In this document: in pieces, positions 1 through 5,941 of the stretch | Numbering within the stretch: the stretch's first letter is position 1 | How the letters are laid out: every line of letters starts with the position of its first letter | From: an uncultured bacterium | GTDB lineage: Bacteria > Actinomycetota > Actinomycetes > S36-B12 | Reading direction: 5' to 3' | NCBI GenBank assembly: GCA_903940375.1 | Contig: CAJAKT010000066.1 | Location: 1 to 9,989, forward strand | DNA: 9,989 nucleotides | Position numbers and translations under genes: made by a program | The notes under the pieces: model-generated | Told to the model about the DNA's origin: nothing | Seen by the model: the letters and a program-made list of their open reading frames with translations, nothing else | Databases searched by the model: none

Positions 1-1
1 C

Positions 2-367
2 GACCATCCGCTCACCGGTGCTGCACGTTCATTGATGAGCGACGTGCGCTCAGGTGCCGTGCGTGCCCACACGACCCCTGAGGTCATTCAGGAGTTCGCA
101 CATGTTCGCGCCAGACGCCGATCCCGTGCTGATGCCGTCGAACTGGCCGGCGCCTTTGCCGACTTGCTCGGTCCACTGCAGGTGGTCACGGCTCAGCACC
201 TTGCAACGGGCCTTGATCTGTGGTCCGAGTATTCGAGCATTGGGTCCTTCGATGCCGTCCTCGCGGCAGTGGCCATCTCCCTGGATGCCGAGCTTCTGTC
301 CGCAGATGCTGGCTTCGCCACGGTTCAGGGTCTTCGCTGGAAACCGCTGTCCGCGCTTGAGGCGTAG
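2..367 (+). CDS. VapC-like PIN-domain ribonuclease, 5' end cut by the window edge
   Basis: Probable toxin of a type II toxin-antitoxin pair, a metal-dependent ribonuclease. The frame is open to the left edge, and the upstream residues DHPLTGAARSLM continue a PIN domain, so the true start lies outside the window; the internal TTG/ATG at 32-37 is not convincing. Three of the four family acidic positions are visible: Glu in TTPEVIQEF, Asp in GSFDAVLAA and Asp in LLSADAGF. The first, N-terminal Asp is missing with the cut end. The helical stretch HVRARRRSRADAVELA and the end GLRWKPLSAL also fit PIN proteins of about 130-140 residues. The antitoxin would normally lie directly upstream and cannot be seen. 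The gene is about 120 bp from the next one, with no sign of co-transcription. PIN family assignment is firm; the toxin role is inferred from the family. Confidence 0.82.
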   Translation, partial: DHPLTGAARSLMSDVRSGAVRAHTTPEVIQEFAHVRARRRSRADAVELAGAFADLLGPLQVVTAQHLATGLDLWSEYSSIGSFDAVLAAVAISLDAELLSADAGFATVQGLRWKPLSALEA

Positions 368-444
368 CCGACCAGGGCGTTCAGCGCGATCGGCGGCATC
401 GCTGGGCGGGCCGCAACACGAAGGGATCCACCGTGTCGCGTCGG

Positions 445-471
445 TATGCTGCAACGGAAATCACATTCCGT
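445..471 (+). promoter_or_regulatory. Candidate -10 box and adjoining palindrome before the phosphoesterase gene
   Basis: A TATGCT hexamer (445-450) fits a -10 box, but no good -35 is seen at the usual distance. It is followed at once by a perfect inverted repeat, ACGGAA (454-459) and TTCCGT (466-471), separated by six bases. The repeat would cover the transcription start and the leader just before the ribosome site. It could be an operator or a small leader hairpin. The function is inferred from position only. Confidence 0.35.
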
Positions 472-490
472 CCGTGACTGGGGAGTCTCC

Positions 491-2143
491 GTGACCGCAC
501 ACGACCGTTCCCACGCGATGGATCACGTCGTCCTCGTGATCTTCGAGAACCGCTCCCTCGACAACCTCCTGGGTCACCTGTACGGACCGGGCGATGGCAA
601 GGCCTTCGAAGGCGTGATCGGCAGGGAGCTCAGCAATCCTGTCCCGACGTGGGCGGAGCATCAGCCGCCGGACGGCACCGGCATCGTGGCCGTGCATGTC
701 GGCGACAACATGGATGCGCCCAACCCCGACTCCGGCGAGGAGTACGCGCACACCAACACCCAGCTGTTCGGCATTCTCGACGAGCCGAACCGCTTCGCCG
801 GCGGGGACGACATCAAGGCTCCCTTCAACGCACCGCCGGAGGGCGCAACTCCGACGATGGATGGCTTCGTGGCCGACTACATCTCCTTCTTCACCTACGA
901 GATGGGCCGTCAGCCGACCTTCGACGAGTACTCGCAGATCATGCAGTGCTTCACTCCGGAGCAGGTGCCCGTGCTCAATGGTCTGGCGCGCGAGTTCGGC
1001 GTGTTCGACCATTGGTTCTGCGAGGTGCCGTCCCAGACATTCATGAACCGATCGTTCTGGACGGCCGGCACCTGCACTCCCCTGCCGACGGGCGGAACAA
1101 CCAACACGCCACTTGGTCACTGGGTCCACGACAACACCGCTGAGACGATCTTCAACCGCCTCGAGGCGCACGGTCGAACGTGGAAGGTCTACGTCGAGGG
1201 CGACACCGGCGCCTCCCTGACCGGCCTGATCCACTGGCCGCAACTGCACGAGCGCTTCGCCACCAATTTCGTGCCCTTCAGTGAGTTCGAGAAGGACGCC
1301 GCATCCGGCGACCTCCCCGACTTCGCGATGATCGAACCGAATCTCCTCGTGGGTCATGGCGACTACCACCCGGCGGCAGGGGCGGCGCTGGTCAAGGGCC
1401 TGCACATTGACGTTGACGTGCCCTCGTCGATCCTCTCCGGCGATGCCTTCCTGCAGCGCATCTTCGACGCCTACCGCGGCATGCGTTCGCCCACCGGGGC
1501 GAACGTGTGGAACACGACGTTGCTGATCGGCTGGGACGAGCCGGGCGGCACATACGACCACGTGCCCCCAGGCCCGGTTCCTGCGCCTGACAAGGCAGCC
1601 CCCGCTGGACAGTGCGGCTTCCGCTTCGATCGGTCCGGGTATCGCGTGCCGGCCATCGTCGTCTCACCCTGGGTGGAGCCCGGCTCGGTCTACTCCGACG
1701 AGCACCGGCACACGTCGCTGCTCGCGACGATGCGCACGCTATGGGATATCGGCGACGCTTTCACCGAGCGTGACAAGGCCGCCAAGCCGATCGACTACGT
1801 CTTCAGTCGCGAGACTCCGACCGACCCGGACGAGTGGAGCGTCCCCCGGGCCAATCCGGTGCCGCCGTGGCAGATCGACTGGGAGGCCAGCGATCGGACC
1901 CTCAGCAACCTCGGCAAGGTCGCCATCCCCGGTCTCGTGCAGACGGCCAAGGCGAAGGGCTGGCCGATTCCTCCCCAGCTGGAGAATCCGAACTTCCACC
2001 TCACCACCAACATCGGCTTCCACGCGCAGCAGTTGCTGTTCCGACACATCTGGCCACTGCTGGGACCTCAGGATGAGGATCTGGCGAAGCTGCAGGCGAT
2101 CCTTGAGCAGGACCTCACGGACGCGACCAAGCCCGAGAACTAG
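491..2143 (+). CDS. Phosphoesterase of the phospholipase C / acid phosphatase AcpA family
   Basis: Predicted metal-dependent phosphoesterase (PF04185 type) of 550 residues. These enzymes hydrolyse phosphomonoesters or phosphodiesters such as phospholipid head groups; the substrate cannot be read from sequence. Family signatures appear in order: ENRSLDNLLG (residues 19-28, the N-terminal metal/nucleophile region), a VPSQTFMNRSFWTAGT block near 179-194, EPNLLVGHGDYHP (282-294), IGWDEPGGTYDHVPPG (346-361), YRVPAIVVSPWV (384-395) and HRHTSLLATMRTLWDI (405-420). I chose GTG 491 because GGGGAG sits five bases upstream. An in-frame ATG at 446 would add 15 residues but lacks a ribosome site. There is no Sec or Tat signal, unlike the exported mycobacterial phospholipases C, so the protein looks cytoplasmic or uses another route. 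It stands alone and converges on the terC operon. Confidence 0.88.
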   Translation: MTAHDRSHAMDHVVLVIFENRSLDNLLGHLYGPGDGKAFEGVIGRELSNPVPTWAEHQPPDGTGIVAVHVGDNMDAPNPDSGEEYAHTNTQLFGILDEPNRFAGGDDIKAPFNAPPEGATPTMDGFVADYISFFTYEMGRQPTFDEYSQIMQCFTPEQVPVLNGLAREFGVFDHWFCEVPSQTFMNRSFWTAGTCTPLPTGGTTNTPLGHWVHDNTAETIFNRLEAHGRTWKVYVEGDTGASLTGLIHWPQLHERFATNFVPFSEFEKDAASGDLPDFAMIEPNLLVGHGDYHPAAGAALVKGLHIDVDVPSSILSGDAFLQRIFDAYRGMRSPTGANVWNTTLLIGWDEPGGTYDHVPPGPVPAPDKAAPAGQCGFRFDRSGYRVPAIVVSPWVEPGSVYSDEHRHTSLLATMRTLWDIGDAFTERDKAAKPIDYVFSRETPTDPDEWSVPRANPVPPWQIDWEASDRTLSNLGKVAIPGLVQTAKAKGWPIPPQLENPNFHLTTNIGFHAQQLLFRHIWPLLGPQDEDLAKLQAILEQDLTDATKPEN

Positions 2144-2162
2144 GGCACTGGATCCGGCCGAC

Positions 2163-2200
2163 TAGCAGGGCCACGACCGGCTTCGGCCGTCGCCCTGCTA
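2163..2200. terminator. Bidirectional hairpin between convergent genes
   Basis: A nine-base perfect stem, TAGCAGGGC (2163-2171) with GCCCTGCTA (2192-2200), holds an inner stem GAC-GGC/GCC-GTC (2175-2191, one bulged C) capped by a C(TTCG)G tetraloop. It lies 19 bases after the phosphoesterase stop. On the minus strand it contains the TAG stop of the GreA-like gene inside the stem. There is no U-tract on either strand, as is common in high-GC organisms. Confidence 0.75.
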
Positions 2201-2674
2201 ATCGCTGACGCTCGGGTCAATCGCCAGCACGGTGCAGGCCCACACCCCGGCCGGCGCCCCCACCCACACCACGTGAGACGCGCGAGCTCCCATCAGCGCA
2301 AGCCCGAGCGGCGACGTCATAGAGATGCGCTCATCATCGAGGAACGCCTCTGCCGGGTGCACGGGCCGAACCCACGCCTTGGACCCGTCGGCGAGGGTGA
2401 CATGCACCCGCATGCCGAGTCCGACGCGGCCCTCGAACCCCGTCGGGTCATCGACGATGATCTGCGCCTCGGCGAGCAGTGCAGTGAGGGAATCGACCTC
2501 TGCCAGCAAGCGCTCGAACTCGGCGACGTCGCGCTCATCCCGCTCACGGTCGACAAGTAGCGGGCGCATCTGCGGGAGCCGGTGCTCAGTGATGTCCCGC
2601 AGCCGCTCGGCGATGCGGGCGTGTCCACCTGGTGTCAGGCGCGGGACGGGGGCGATGGCGGGTGTGCTCCTCAT
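2198..2674 (-). CDS. GreA/GreB-like transcript cleavage factor homologue
   Basis: Predicted 158-residue protein of the GreA/GreB family, whose members enter the RNA polymerase secondary channel and stimulate cleavage of backtracked RNA. Residues 16-75 form a charged N-terminal coiled-coil region (GGHARIAERLRDI through LLAEAQII), with an acidic cluster DRERDERD at 42-49 where Gre factors carry their catalytic acidic tip. Residues 83-152 match the C-terminal FKBP-like domain (VGLGMRVHVTLADG, ISMTSPLGLALMG). The coil is somewhat shorter than in classical GreA, so this may be a paralogue with a different output, for example an inhibitor or an Rnk-like factor. ATG 2674 is preceded by AGGAAGGGAT and overlaps the stop of the PGPGW gene as ATGA, implying translational coupling. 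A much longer open frame upstream has only non-family sequence. Confidence 0.8.
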   Translation of the reverse strand: MRSTPAIAPVPRLTPGGHARIAERLRDITEHRLPQMRPLLVDRERDERDVAEFERLLAEVDSLTALLAEAQIIVDDPTGFEGRVGLGMRVHVTLADGSKAWVRPVHPAEAFLDDERISMTSPLGLALMGARASHVVWVGAPAGVWACTVLAIDPSVSD

Positions 2675-2943
2675 GAGACAGATCCCTTCCTGGCGAAACG
2701 CTTGGTGACGGTGGACAAGGCGGATTGCGACTGACGGCGCACGAGGTGCAGGGTGCGCTGGGCCCAGACGAACTCGGTCGCAAGGACGAGCAGACCGAGA
2801 ATGAGCAGCGGGATCCCTGGCCCCGGGAGCACCATGAGGACGAGGCCAGCGAAGACGAGCGTGCCGCCCACGGCCGCCACACCAACCCAGCGAATCGGGT
2901 ACGGCAGCGATGCCCACGTGGAGCGAACGGAGGCCTTAGACAT
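2671..2943 (-). CDS. Small PGPGW-family (PF09656-like) transmembrane protein
   Basis: Predicted 90-residue integral membrane protein of unknown function. It has two hydrophobic helices, roughly residues 16-38 and 43-60, separated by the signature LPGPGIP around residues 39-45. The second helix ends in LATEFVWAQR, typical of the PGPGW family (proteins annotated as TIGR02611 or putative transmembrane PGPGW). The tail (65-90) is basic and probably cytoplasmic. ATG 2943 was chosen because a GAGAGAGAG stretch lies about seven bases upstream; a 27-residue longer frame carries no family similarity. The gene starts eight bases inside the end of terC and its stop overlaps the GreA-like start, so it is the middle gene of a coupled operon under the same manganese-sensing leader. 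Its role with TerC is inferred from this arrangement only. Confidence 0.82.
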   Translation of the reverse strand: MSKASVRSTWASLPYPIRWVGVAAVGGTLVFAGLVLMVLPGPGIPLLILGLLVLATEFVWAQRTLHLVRRQSQSALSTVTKRFARKGSVS

Positions 2944-3883
2944 GGTCAAGCTCTCTCTCTGGCTCGGAATCGCGTGATCGGGTGGCGACGAGACTCGCGA
3001 TGACGGCCACGCTGAGAATGGCAACGATGACGCCCAGGCTGAGAGCCGTCGAGATTTCCACGAAGCCGTGGCTGACGATCATCTTGATCCCCACCCAGAC
3101 CAGCACGAGCGATAGCCCAAGCTTCAGGTAGACAAAGCGATGCATGACGTCAGCCAGCAGGAAGTACATCGCCCGCAGGCCGAGAATCGCCATGGCGTTG
3201 CTAGCGAATACGAGGAACGGCTCCTGAGTGACGGCGAAAATCGCCGGGATCGAGTCGACGGCGAAGATGATGTCGCTGATCTCGATGACAACCAGCACGG
3301 CAAGCAGCGGCGTGGCCATCAGACGCCCGGTCTTGCGGGTGAAGAACCGCTGGCCGTCGTACTCGTCAGCCGTTGGCACGAGACGTCGGAACGCCCGCAG
3401 GACCACGGAACGTCCCGGGTCGGAGTGCTCATTGCGCTGCACAAGCATCTTGATCCCGGTGAGGATCAGGAACGCACCGAAGATGTAGAGCACCCAGGCG
3501 GCGCTCGCGATAAGCGCCGACCCGGCCGCGATGAAGATGGCGCGGAACACCAATGCGCCGACCACGCCGTAGAAGAGCACCCGATGCTGATAGCGAGCCG
3601 GTACGGCGAAGTAGCCGAGCAGCATCGCCCAGACGAAGACGTTGTCGACCGCGAGGGATTTCTCGATGAGGTAGCCGCCGAAGTACTGCAGGCCGAATTC
3701 GGATCCGTAAGCCCACCAGATCGCCACACCGACCGCGACACCGATCGCGACCCAGATTCCCGACCACAGCGCCGCCTCCTTGAGGCGGATCTCGTGGGCG
3801 TCGCGGTGCAGCAGAAGGTCGATTGCGAGCATGACCACGATGCCAACGATCAGGGCTGCCCAGATGAGGATGGGGACATCCAC
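2936..3883 (-). CDS. terC: TerC/Alx family integral membrane protein, probable Mn2+ exporter
   Basis: Predicted 315-residue polytopic membrane protein. TerC/Alx/MeeF proteins are linked to Mn2+ efflux and to supplying metal to exported enzymes. The two acidic membrane motifs of the family are both present: EKSLAVDNVFV (74-84) and EISDIIFAVDSIPA (201-214), followed by FASNAMAILGLRAMYF (226-241). Eight or nine hydrophobic segments can be picked out, with a cytoplasmic-type charged loop at about 148-186 and a charged tail (301-315). The start is GTG 3883, seven bases after a perfect AAGGAG. It is the first gene of a three-gene operon; its stop overlaps the next start. A yybP-ykoY riboswitch directly upstream strongly supports a manganese role over the older tellurite-resistance label. 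The family is certain; the transported ion is inferred from family and leader. Confidence 0.93.
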   Translation of the reverse strand: MDVPILIWAALIVGIVVMLAIDLLLHRDAHEIRLKEAALWSGIWVAIGVAVGVAIWWAYGSEFGLQYFGGYLIEKSLAVDNVFVWAMLLGYFAVPARYQHRVLFYGVVGALVFRAIFIAAGSALIASAAWVLYIFGAFLILTGIKMLVQRNEHSDPGRSVVLRAFRRLVPTADEYDGQRFFTRKTGRLMATPLLAVLVVIEISDIIFAVDSIPAIFAVTQEPFLVFASNAMAILGLRAMYFLLADVMHRFVYLKLGLSLVLVWVGIKMIVSHGFVEISTALSLGVIVAILSVAVIASLVATRSRDSEPERELDHV

Positions 3884-3891
3884 GCGTATCT

Positions 3892-3929
3892 CCTTGTGTC
3901 AGGCAGCTGATGCTGCGGCTGGCACAAGG
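3892..3929 (-). promoter_or_regulatory. Riboswitch expression platform: anti-Shine-Dalgarno helix
   Basis: On the minus strand, CCTTGTG (3929-3923), which is the 3' strand of aptamer helix P1, is exactly complementary to CACAAGG (3898-3892), which includes the terC ribosome site. Between them lies a nested hairpin, GCAGC-ATCA-GCTGC (3916-3903). Forming the long helix hides the ribosome site; forming P1 frees it. This predicts translation ON when Mn2+ is bound. The pairing is seen directly; the direction of the switch is inferred. Confidence 0.7.
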
Positions 3930-4018
3930 TCTCTCACCACCGGCCTAAGCCGGCCTGGATGCCGGACGCTTGCGCGTCGTGATGACGACTACCCAGTGAT
4001 CGGGATACTCCCCTTGCA
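3922..4018 (-). promoter_or_regulatory. yybP-ykoY manganese riboswitch aptamer
   Basis: Minus-strand motifs match the yybP-ykoY (Mn2+) aptamer in order: GGGGAGTA (4013-4006, loop L1), P3 5' strand CTGGGT (3996-3991), TCGTCA (3988-3983, loop L3), a GACGC-GCAA-GCGTC hairpin with GNRA loop (3978-3965) followed by CCGGC, P3 3' strand ATCCAG (3960-3955), a CCGGC-TTAG-GCCGG hairpin (3953-3940), and the closing AGACC (3932-3928). P1 forms between GCAAGG (4017-4012) and CCTTGT (3929-3924). The class is known to sit before Alx/TerC and MntP genes, exactly as here. P2 is short and competes with P3 in my folding. Confidence 0.87.
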
Positions 4019-4024
4019 GGCAAA

Positions 4025-4053
4025 ACCATCGCACAGGACTCGTCGGACTGCAA
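4025..4053 (-). promoter_or_regulatory. Candidate promoter of the riboswitch-terC operon
   Basis: On the minus strand TTGCAG (4053-4048) and GATGGT (4030-4025) are 17 bases apart. Transcription would then start around 4018-4020, right at the first base of the aptamer helix P1. The -10 match is weak, so the placement relies partly on the position of the aptamer. Confidence 0.35.
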
Positions 4054-4070
4054 GTCACCTGATGCGCGTC

Positions 4071-4096
4071 GCCTGCGCGGACAGTCAGGCGCAGGC
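4071..4096 (-). terminator. Hairpin around the stop codon of the YVTN gene
   Basis: GCCTGCGC (4071-4078) and GCGCAGGC (4089-4096) form an eight-base perfect GC-rich stem with a ten-base loop that holds the TGA stop (4087-4085). It is a likely factor-assisted or GC-rich terminator that separates this gene from the terC leader. There is no U-tract. Confidence 0.5.
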
Positions 4097-5239
4097 ACCC
4101 TTCCCGAGCAACCCCGCGGTGAAGACGGAGAGACTCTCGCCCGTCGAGTTGATCGAGTACATTGCCGGGCCGCCGACGGTCTGGCGTGGCACATCGCCGG
4201 TGACGAAGGTCTTGGTCACCTTGCCCGTCGCCGTGCAGATACCCGAGATGGAGTCACCGTCGCGGTTCGTGATGTACAGGCTGTCGCCGCGCGTATTCAG
4301 CATCGCGAAGAACGGCCCCTTACCCACCTTGATCGTGCGAACGATCGGGTTCTTCCGCGCCAGATGACGTAGATCGATCTCGGACACCGTGCCGTCCATG
4401 TAGTTCGCGACCCACATGCGCGTGCCGGCGGCATTCACGACGGGCGGGATCGGGTTGTTACCGACCTTGATCGTCCGGATGACCTTGTTCGTGGCAACGT
4501 TGATGACGCTGACGGAGTCGCCCGTGAAGTTGGGAACGAAAACGCGCTTGCCCTGCGGATCAAGGACGACGCGAATCGGTCCCTTGCCCACGGGGATCGT
4601 CGCCACGACAGTCTCCGTGACGGTGTCGATGACCTGGGCTGCGTTCACTCCGCGAGCAGTGACGTACGCCCTCGTTCCGTCGGCCGAGAAGGTCACGGCC
4701 TGCGGATGCGGTTCCGTCGCGATCGTCGAGGTGACCGCGTTGGTCGCCGTATCGATAACCGAGACGACGTTGGTCGTCAGTCCGGGCACGTAGACCTTCG
4801 TACCCGGCGGATTGATGACGGCATACGCGGGGTTTCCGCCCGTGGCAGCCGTTGCGATCACCGAATTGGTGGCCGTGTCGATGATGCTCACGGTCCCGTC
4901 ACCCGAGTTCGGCACGTACAGGCGGGTGCCGGTCGCATTGATCGACGACGCCATCGGGATAGCGCCCACGGGGATGCGGGTCGTCACGCTGTTGGTGGAC
5001 GTATCCACGACATCGACCTCACCAGCGATCTGGGACCCGTCAGCCGCGGTGTTGCTCACGGTCACATAGAGGTGTGAGCCGTCCGGGGACAGGACCCCCC
5101 AGCCGGGCACTCCGTCAAGGGCGACCGTCACGGAAGGTTCGACGTTGACTGGCACAGCCTGCGCGACTCCGGATGCTGCGGCGGCGGCCAGCAGAACGGC
5201 AACAGCTGCGCTGACGGCGAGACGGGTACGAATGGTCAC
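4085..5239 (-). CDS. Secreted YVTN-type seven-bladed beta-propeller protein
   Basis: Predicted exported 384-residue protein. Residues 1-28 are a Sec signal peptide with a basic start (IRTR), a hydrophobic core (VAVLLAAAAA) and an AQA cleavage site. The rest is seven repeats of about 42-46 residues built on the YVTN pattern (G.. LYVPN..DGTVSIIDTATNSV...IPVG), roughly starting at 36, 93, 136, 178, 220, 262 and 309, with a closing strand segment after 350. Such propellers act as surface or periplasmic binding scaffolds; no catalytic residue is visible. The start is GTG 5239, nine bases after AAGGAG; in-frame upstream residues lack secretion features. The protein has only two cysteines: Cys335, where other repeats have Asp of the SVIDTAT motif, and Cys383, next to last. 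They could form a disulfide closing the ring. Ligand and role are unknown. Confidence 0.88.
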   Translation of the reverse strand: MTIRTRLAVSAAVAVLLAAAAASGVAQAVPVNVEPSVTVALDGVPGWGVLSPDGSHLYVTVSNTAADGSQIAGEVDVVDTSTNSVTTRIPVGAIPMASSINATGTRLYVPNSGDGTVSIIDTATNSVIATAATGGNPAYAVINPPGTKVYVPGLTTNVVSVIDTATNAVTSTIATEPHPQAVTFSADGTRAYVTARGVNAAQVIDTVTETVVATIPVGKGPIRVVLDPQGKRVFVPNFTGDSVSVINVATNKVIRTIKVGNNPIPPVVNAAGTRMWVANYMDGTVSEIDLRHLARKNPIVRTIKVGKGPFFAMLNTRGDSLYITNRDGDSISGICTATGKVTKTFVTGDVPRQTVGGPAMYSINSTGESLSVFTAGLLGKGACA

Positions 5240-5327
5240 GGGTACAGACTCCTTGCCGGCGGAGGTGGCTCGTTGGTTTTGGCTGCCCAACCGTATGGCG
5301 GTCCGCACAACGGCGCCCCTGCCCAGC

Positions 5328-5348
5328 TACCCCCACTTAAGGGGGGTA
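5328..5348. promoter_or_regulatory. GC-tract palindrome resembling a CsoR/RcnR-family operator
   Basis: Arms TACCCCC (5328-5334) and GGGGGTA (5342-5348) are perfectly complementary around the spacer ACTTAAG. The T-A-C-tract/G-tract-T-A form is like operators of CsoR/RcnR/FrmR metal or formaldehyde sensors. It lies about 90-110 bases upstream of the YVTN start. No such repressor gene is in the window, so the assignment is by resemblance only. It could also simply be a hairpin. Confidence 0.35.
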
Positions 5349-5390
5349 CGCCCTTCGCCTGAATCACTGCCGTGACTCAGGCGAAGGGCG
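5349..5390. terminator. Strong 14-bp hairpin between the DUF1508 fragment and the YVTN gene
   Basis: CGCCCTTCGCCTGA (5349-5362) pairs perfectly with TCAGGCGAAGGGCG (5377-5390). Inside, after one A-C mismatch, TCAC/GTGA adds four pairs around a TGCC loop. It lies 87 bases past the minus-strand stop of the DUF1508 fragment and about 110 bases before the YVTN start, so it most likely ends leftward transcription. No clear U-tract follows on either side. Confidence 0.6.
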
Positions 5391-5476
5391 CTGCTCGCAT
5401 AGCGCGCCGGGGGGTGCTCGCCGTGCAAGACCATGGTGGACGGTGCCTTCCCCCGCCAGGCACCGCCGGTGAACCT

Positions 5477-5593
5477 CTAGCTGGCTATCTCGAGGACGAT
5501 CTGGCCGTTGGACCACTTCACGTGGAACCGATGCTTGCCAGCCTTGTTGATGTGGACCTCGAATTTCCCTGCCAACTCGATATCCTCACTCAT
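5477..5593 (-). pseudogene. Short DUF1508/YegP-like reading frame, apparently truncated
   Basis: This minus-strand frame encodes 38 residues from ATG 5593, or 32 from TTG 5575, which has GAGGA seven bases upstream and would give the usual family start (M)AGKFEV. The sequence GKFEVHINKAGKHRFHVKW followed by SNGQIVL matches the strand pattern of the DUF1508 (YegP, UPF0339) family. Members usually continue with a SE.Y.SK.....I region for a unit of about 50-60 residues. Here a TAG follows LEIAS, and neither other frame restores the missing part. It is therefore either a decayed copy or a very short stand-alone version. Function is unknown. The strong hairpin at 5349-5390 lies downstream and would end its transcript. 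Confidence 0.45.
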
Positions 5594-5941
5594 CCGCTTA
5601 GGTCAAAGTGATGTGCGCTTTCTAGCATACGGAGCATAGCCGGGGGAAGGCATATCGGCCCGATGTACAAGAGAAAGCCTTCTGTGCTTTCATACTCCCC
5701 GGATGTTGGATGAATGAGGGGATCGGGATGCCATCACCCATCTCGCTCTCGCTCCTGTGCATCGTTTCGATCGCGGCGTCCGACGGAGGACCCGAAGTCT
5801 GCGATTCCCTGGCCGCCGGCCGTTCGGATGTGGCATCCCTCCCCAGATCAATCCCGGTCGCACACCGAGACCTCAAGGGAACCTTTGACGACGTGTGGGC
5901 GAAACTCGCATGCGCCTGACAGCACGTGAACGGCGAAGGTG
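5594..5941. other. Divergent intergenic region before the channel gene
   Basis: About 350 bases with no gene I can support. It must hold the leftward promoter of the DUF1508 fragment and the rightward promoter of the channel gene. Visible elements: AGCATA repeated at 5624-5629 and 5633-5638, giving TAGCAT as a possible rightward -10 and TATGCT as possible leftward -10 boxes; a perfect 11-base palindrome ATCGGCCCGAT (5654-5664); and an inverted repeat GAAAGC/GCTTTC with seven-base loop (5673-5691). A 69-codon frame at 5710-5919 has no family match or good ribosome site. Confidence 0.4.

Noticed and set aside
461..1561. Long minus-strand frame of 366 codons opposite the phosphoesterase gene
   Set aside because: The product is typical antisense composition of a high-GC gene, and the plus-strand product has conserved phosphoesterase motifs throughout.
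2675..2917. N-terminal extension of the GreA-like gene
   Set aside because: The extension overlaps the PGPGW gene in another frame, is rich in R, P and H, and has no Gre similarity. ATG 2674 has a good ribosome site and an ATGA overlap.
3140..3910. Plus-strand frame of 256 codons opposite terC
   Set aside because: Very charged, histidine- and aspartate-rich shadow of the TerC membrane protein, and it would overlap the riboswitch leader.
4416..5077. Several plus-strand frames within the YVTN gene with repetitive content
   Set aside because: Their repetitiveness only mirrors the beta-propeller repeats on the minus strand.
4085..5239. Repeats considered as a tandem DNA repeat or CRISPR-like array
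   Set aside because: The periodicity is at the protein level, about 42-46 residues with diverged DNA, and is explained by YVTN blades.
5710..5919. A 69-codon plus-strand frame just before the channel gene, possibly a small secreted or regulatory protein
   Set aside because: It has no recognisable family, no good ribosome site, a weak hydrophobic stretch without the basic start of a signal peptide, and less G/C-biased third positions than neighbouring genes.
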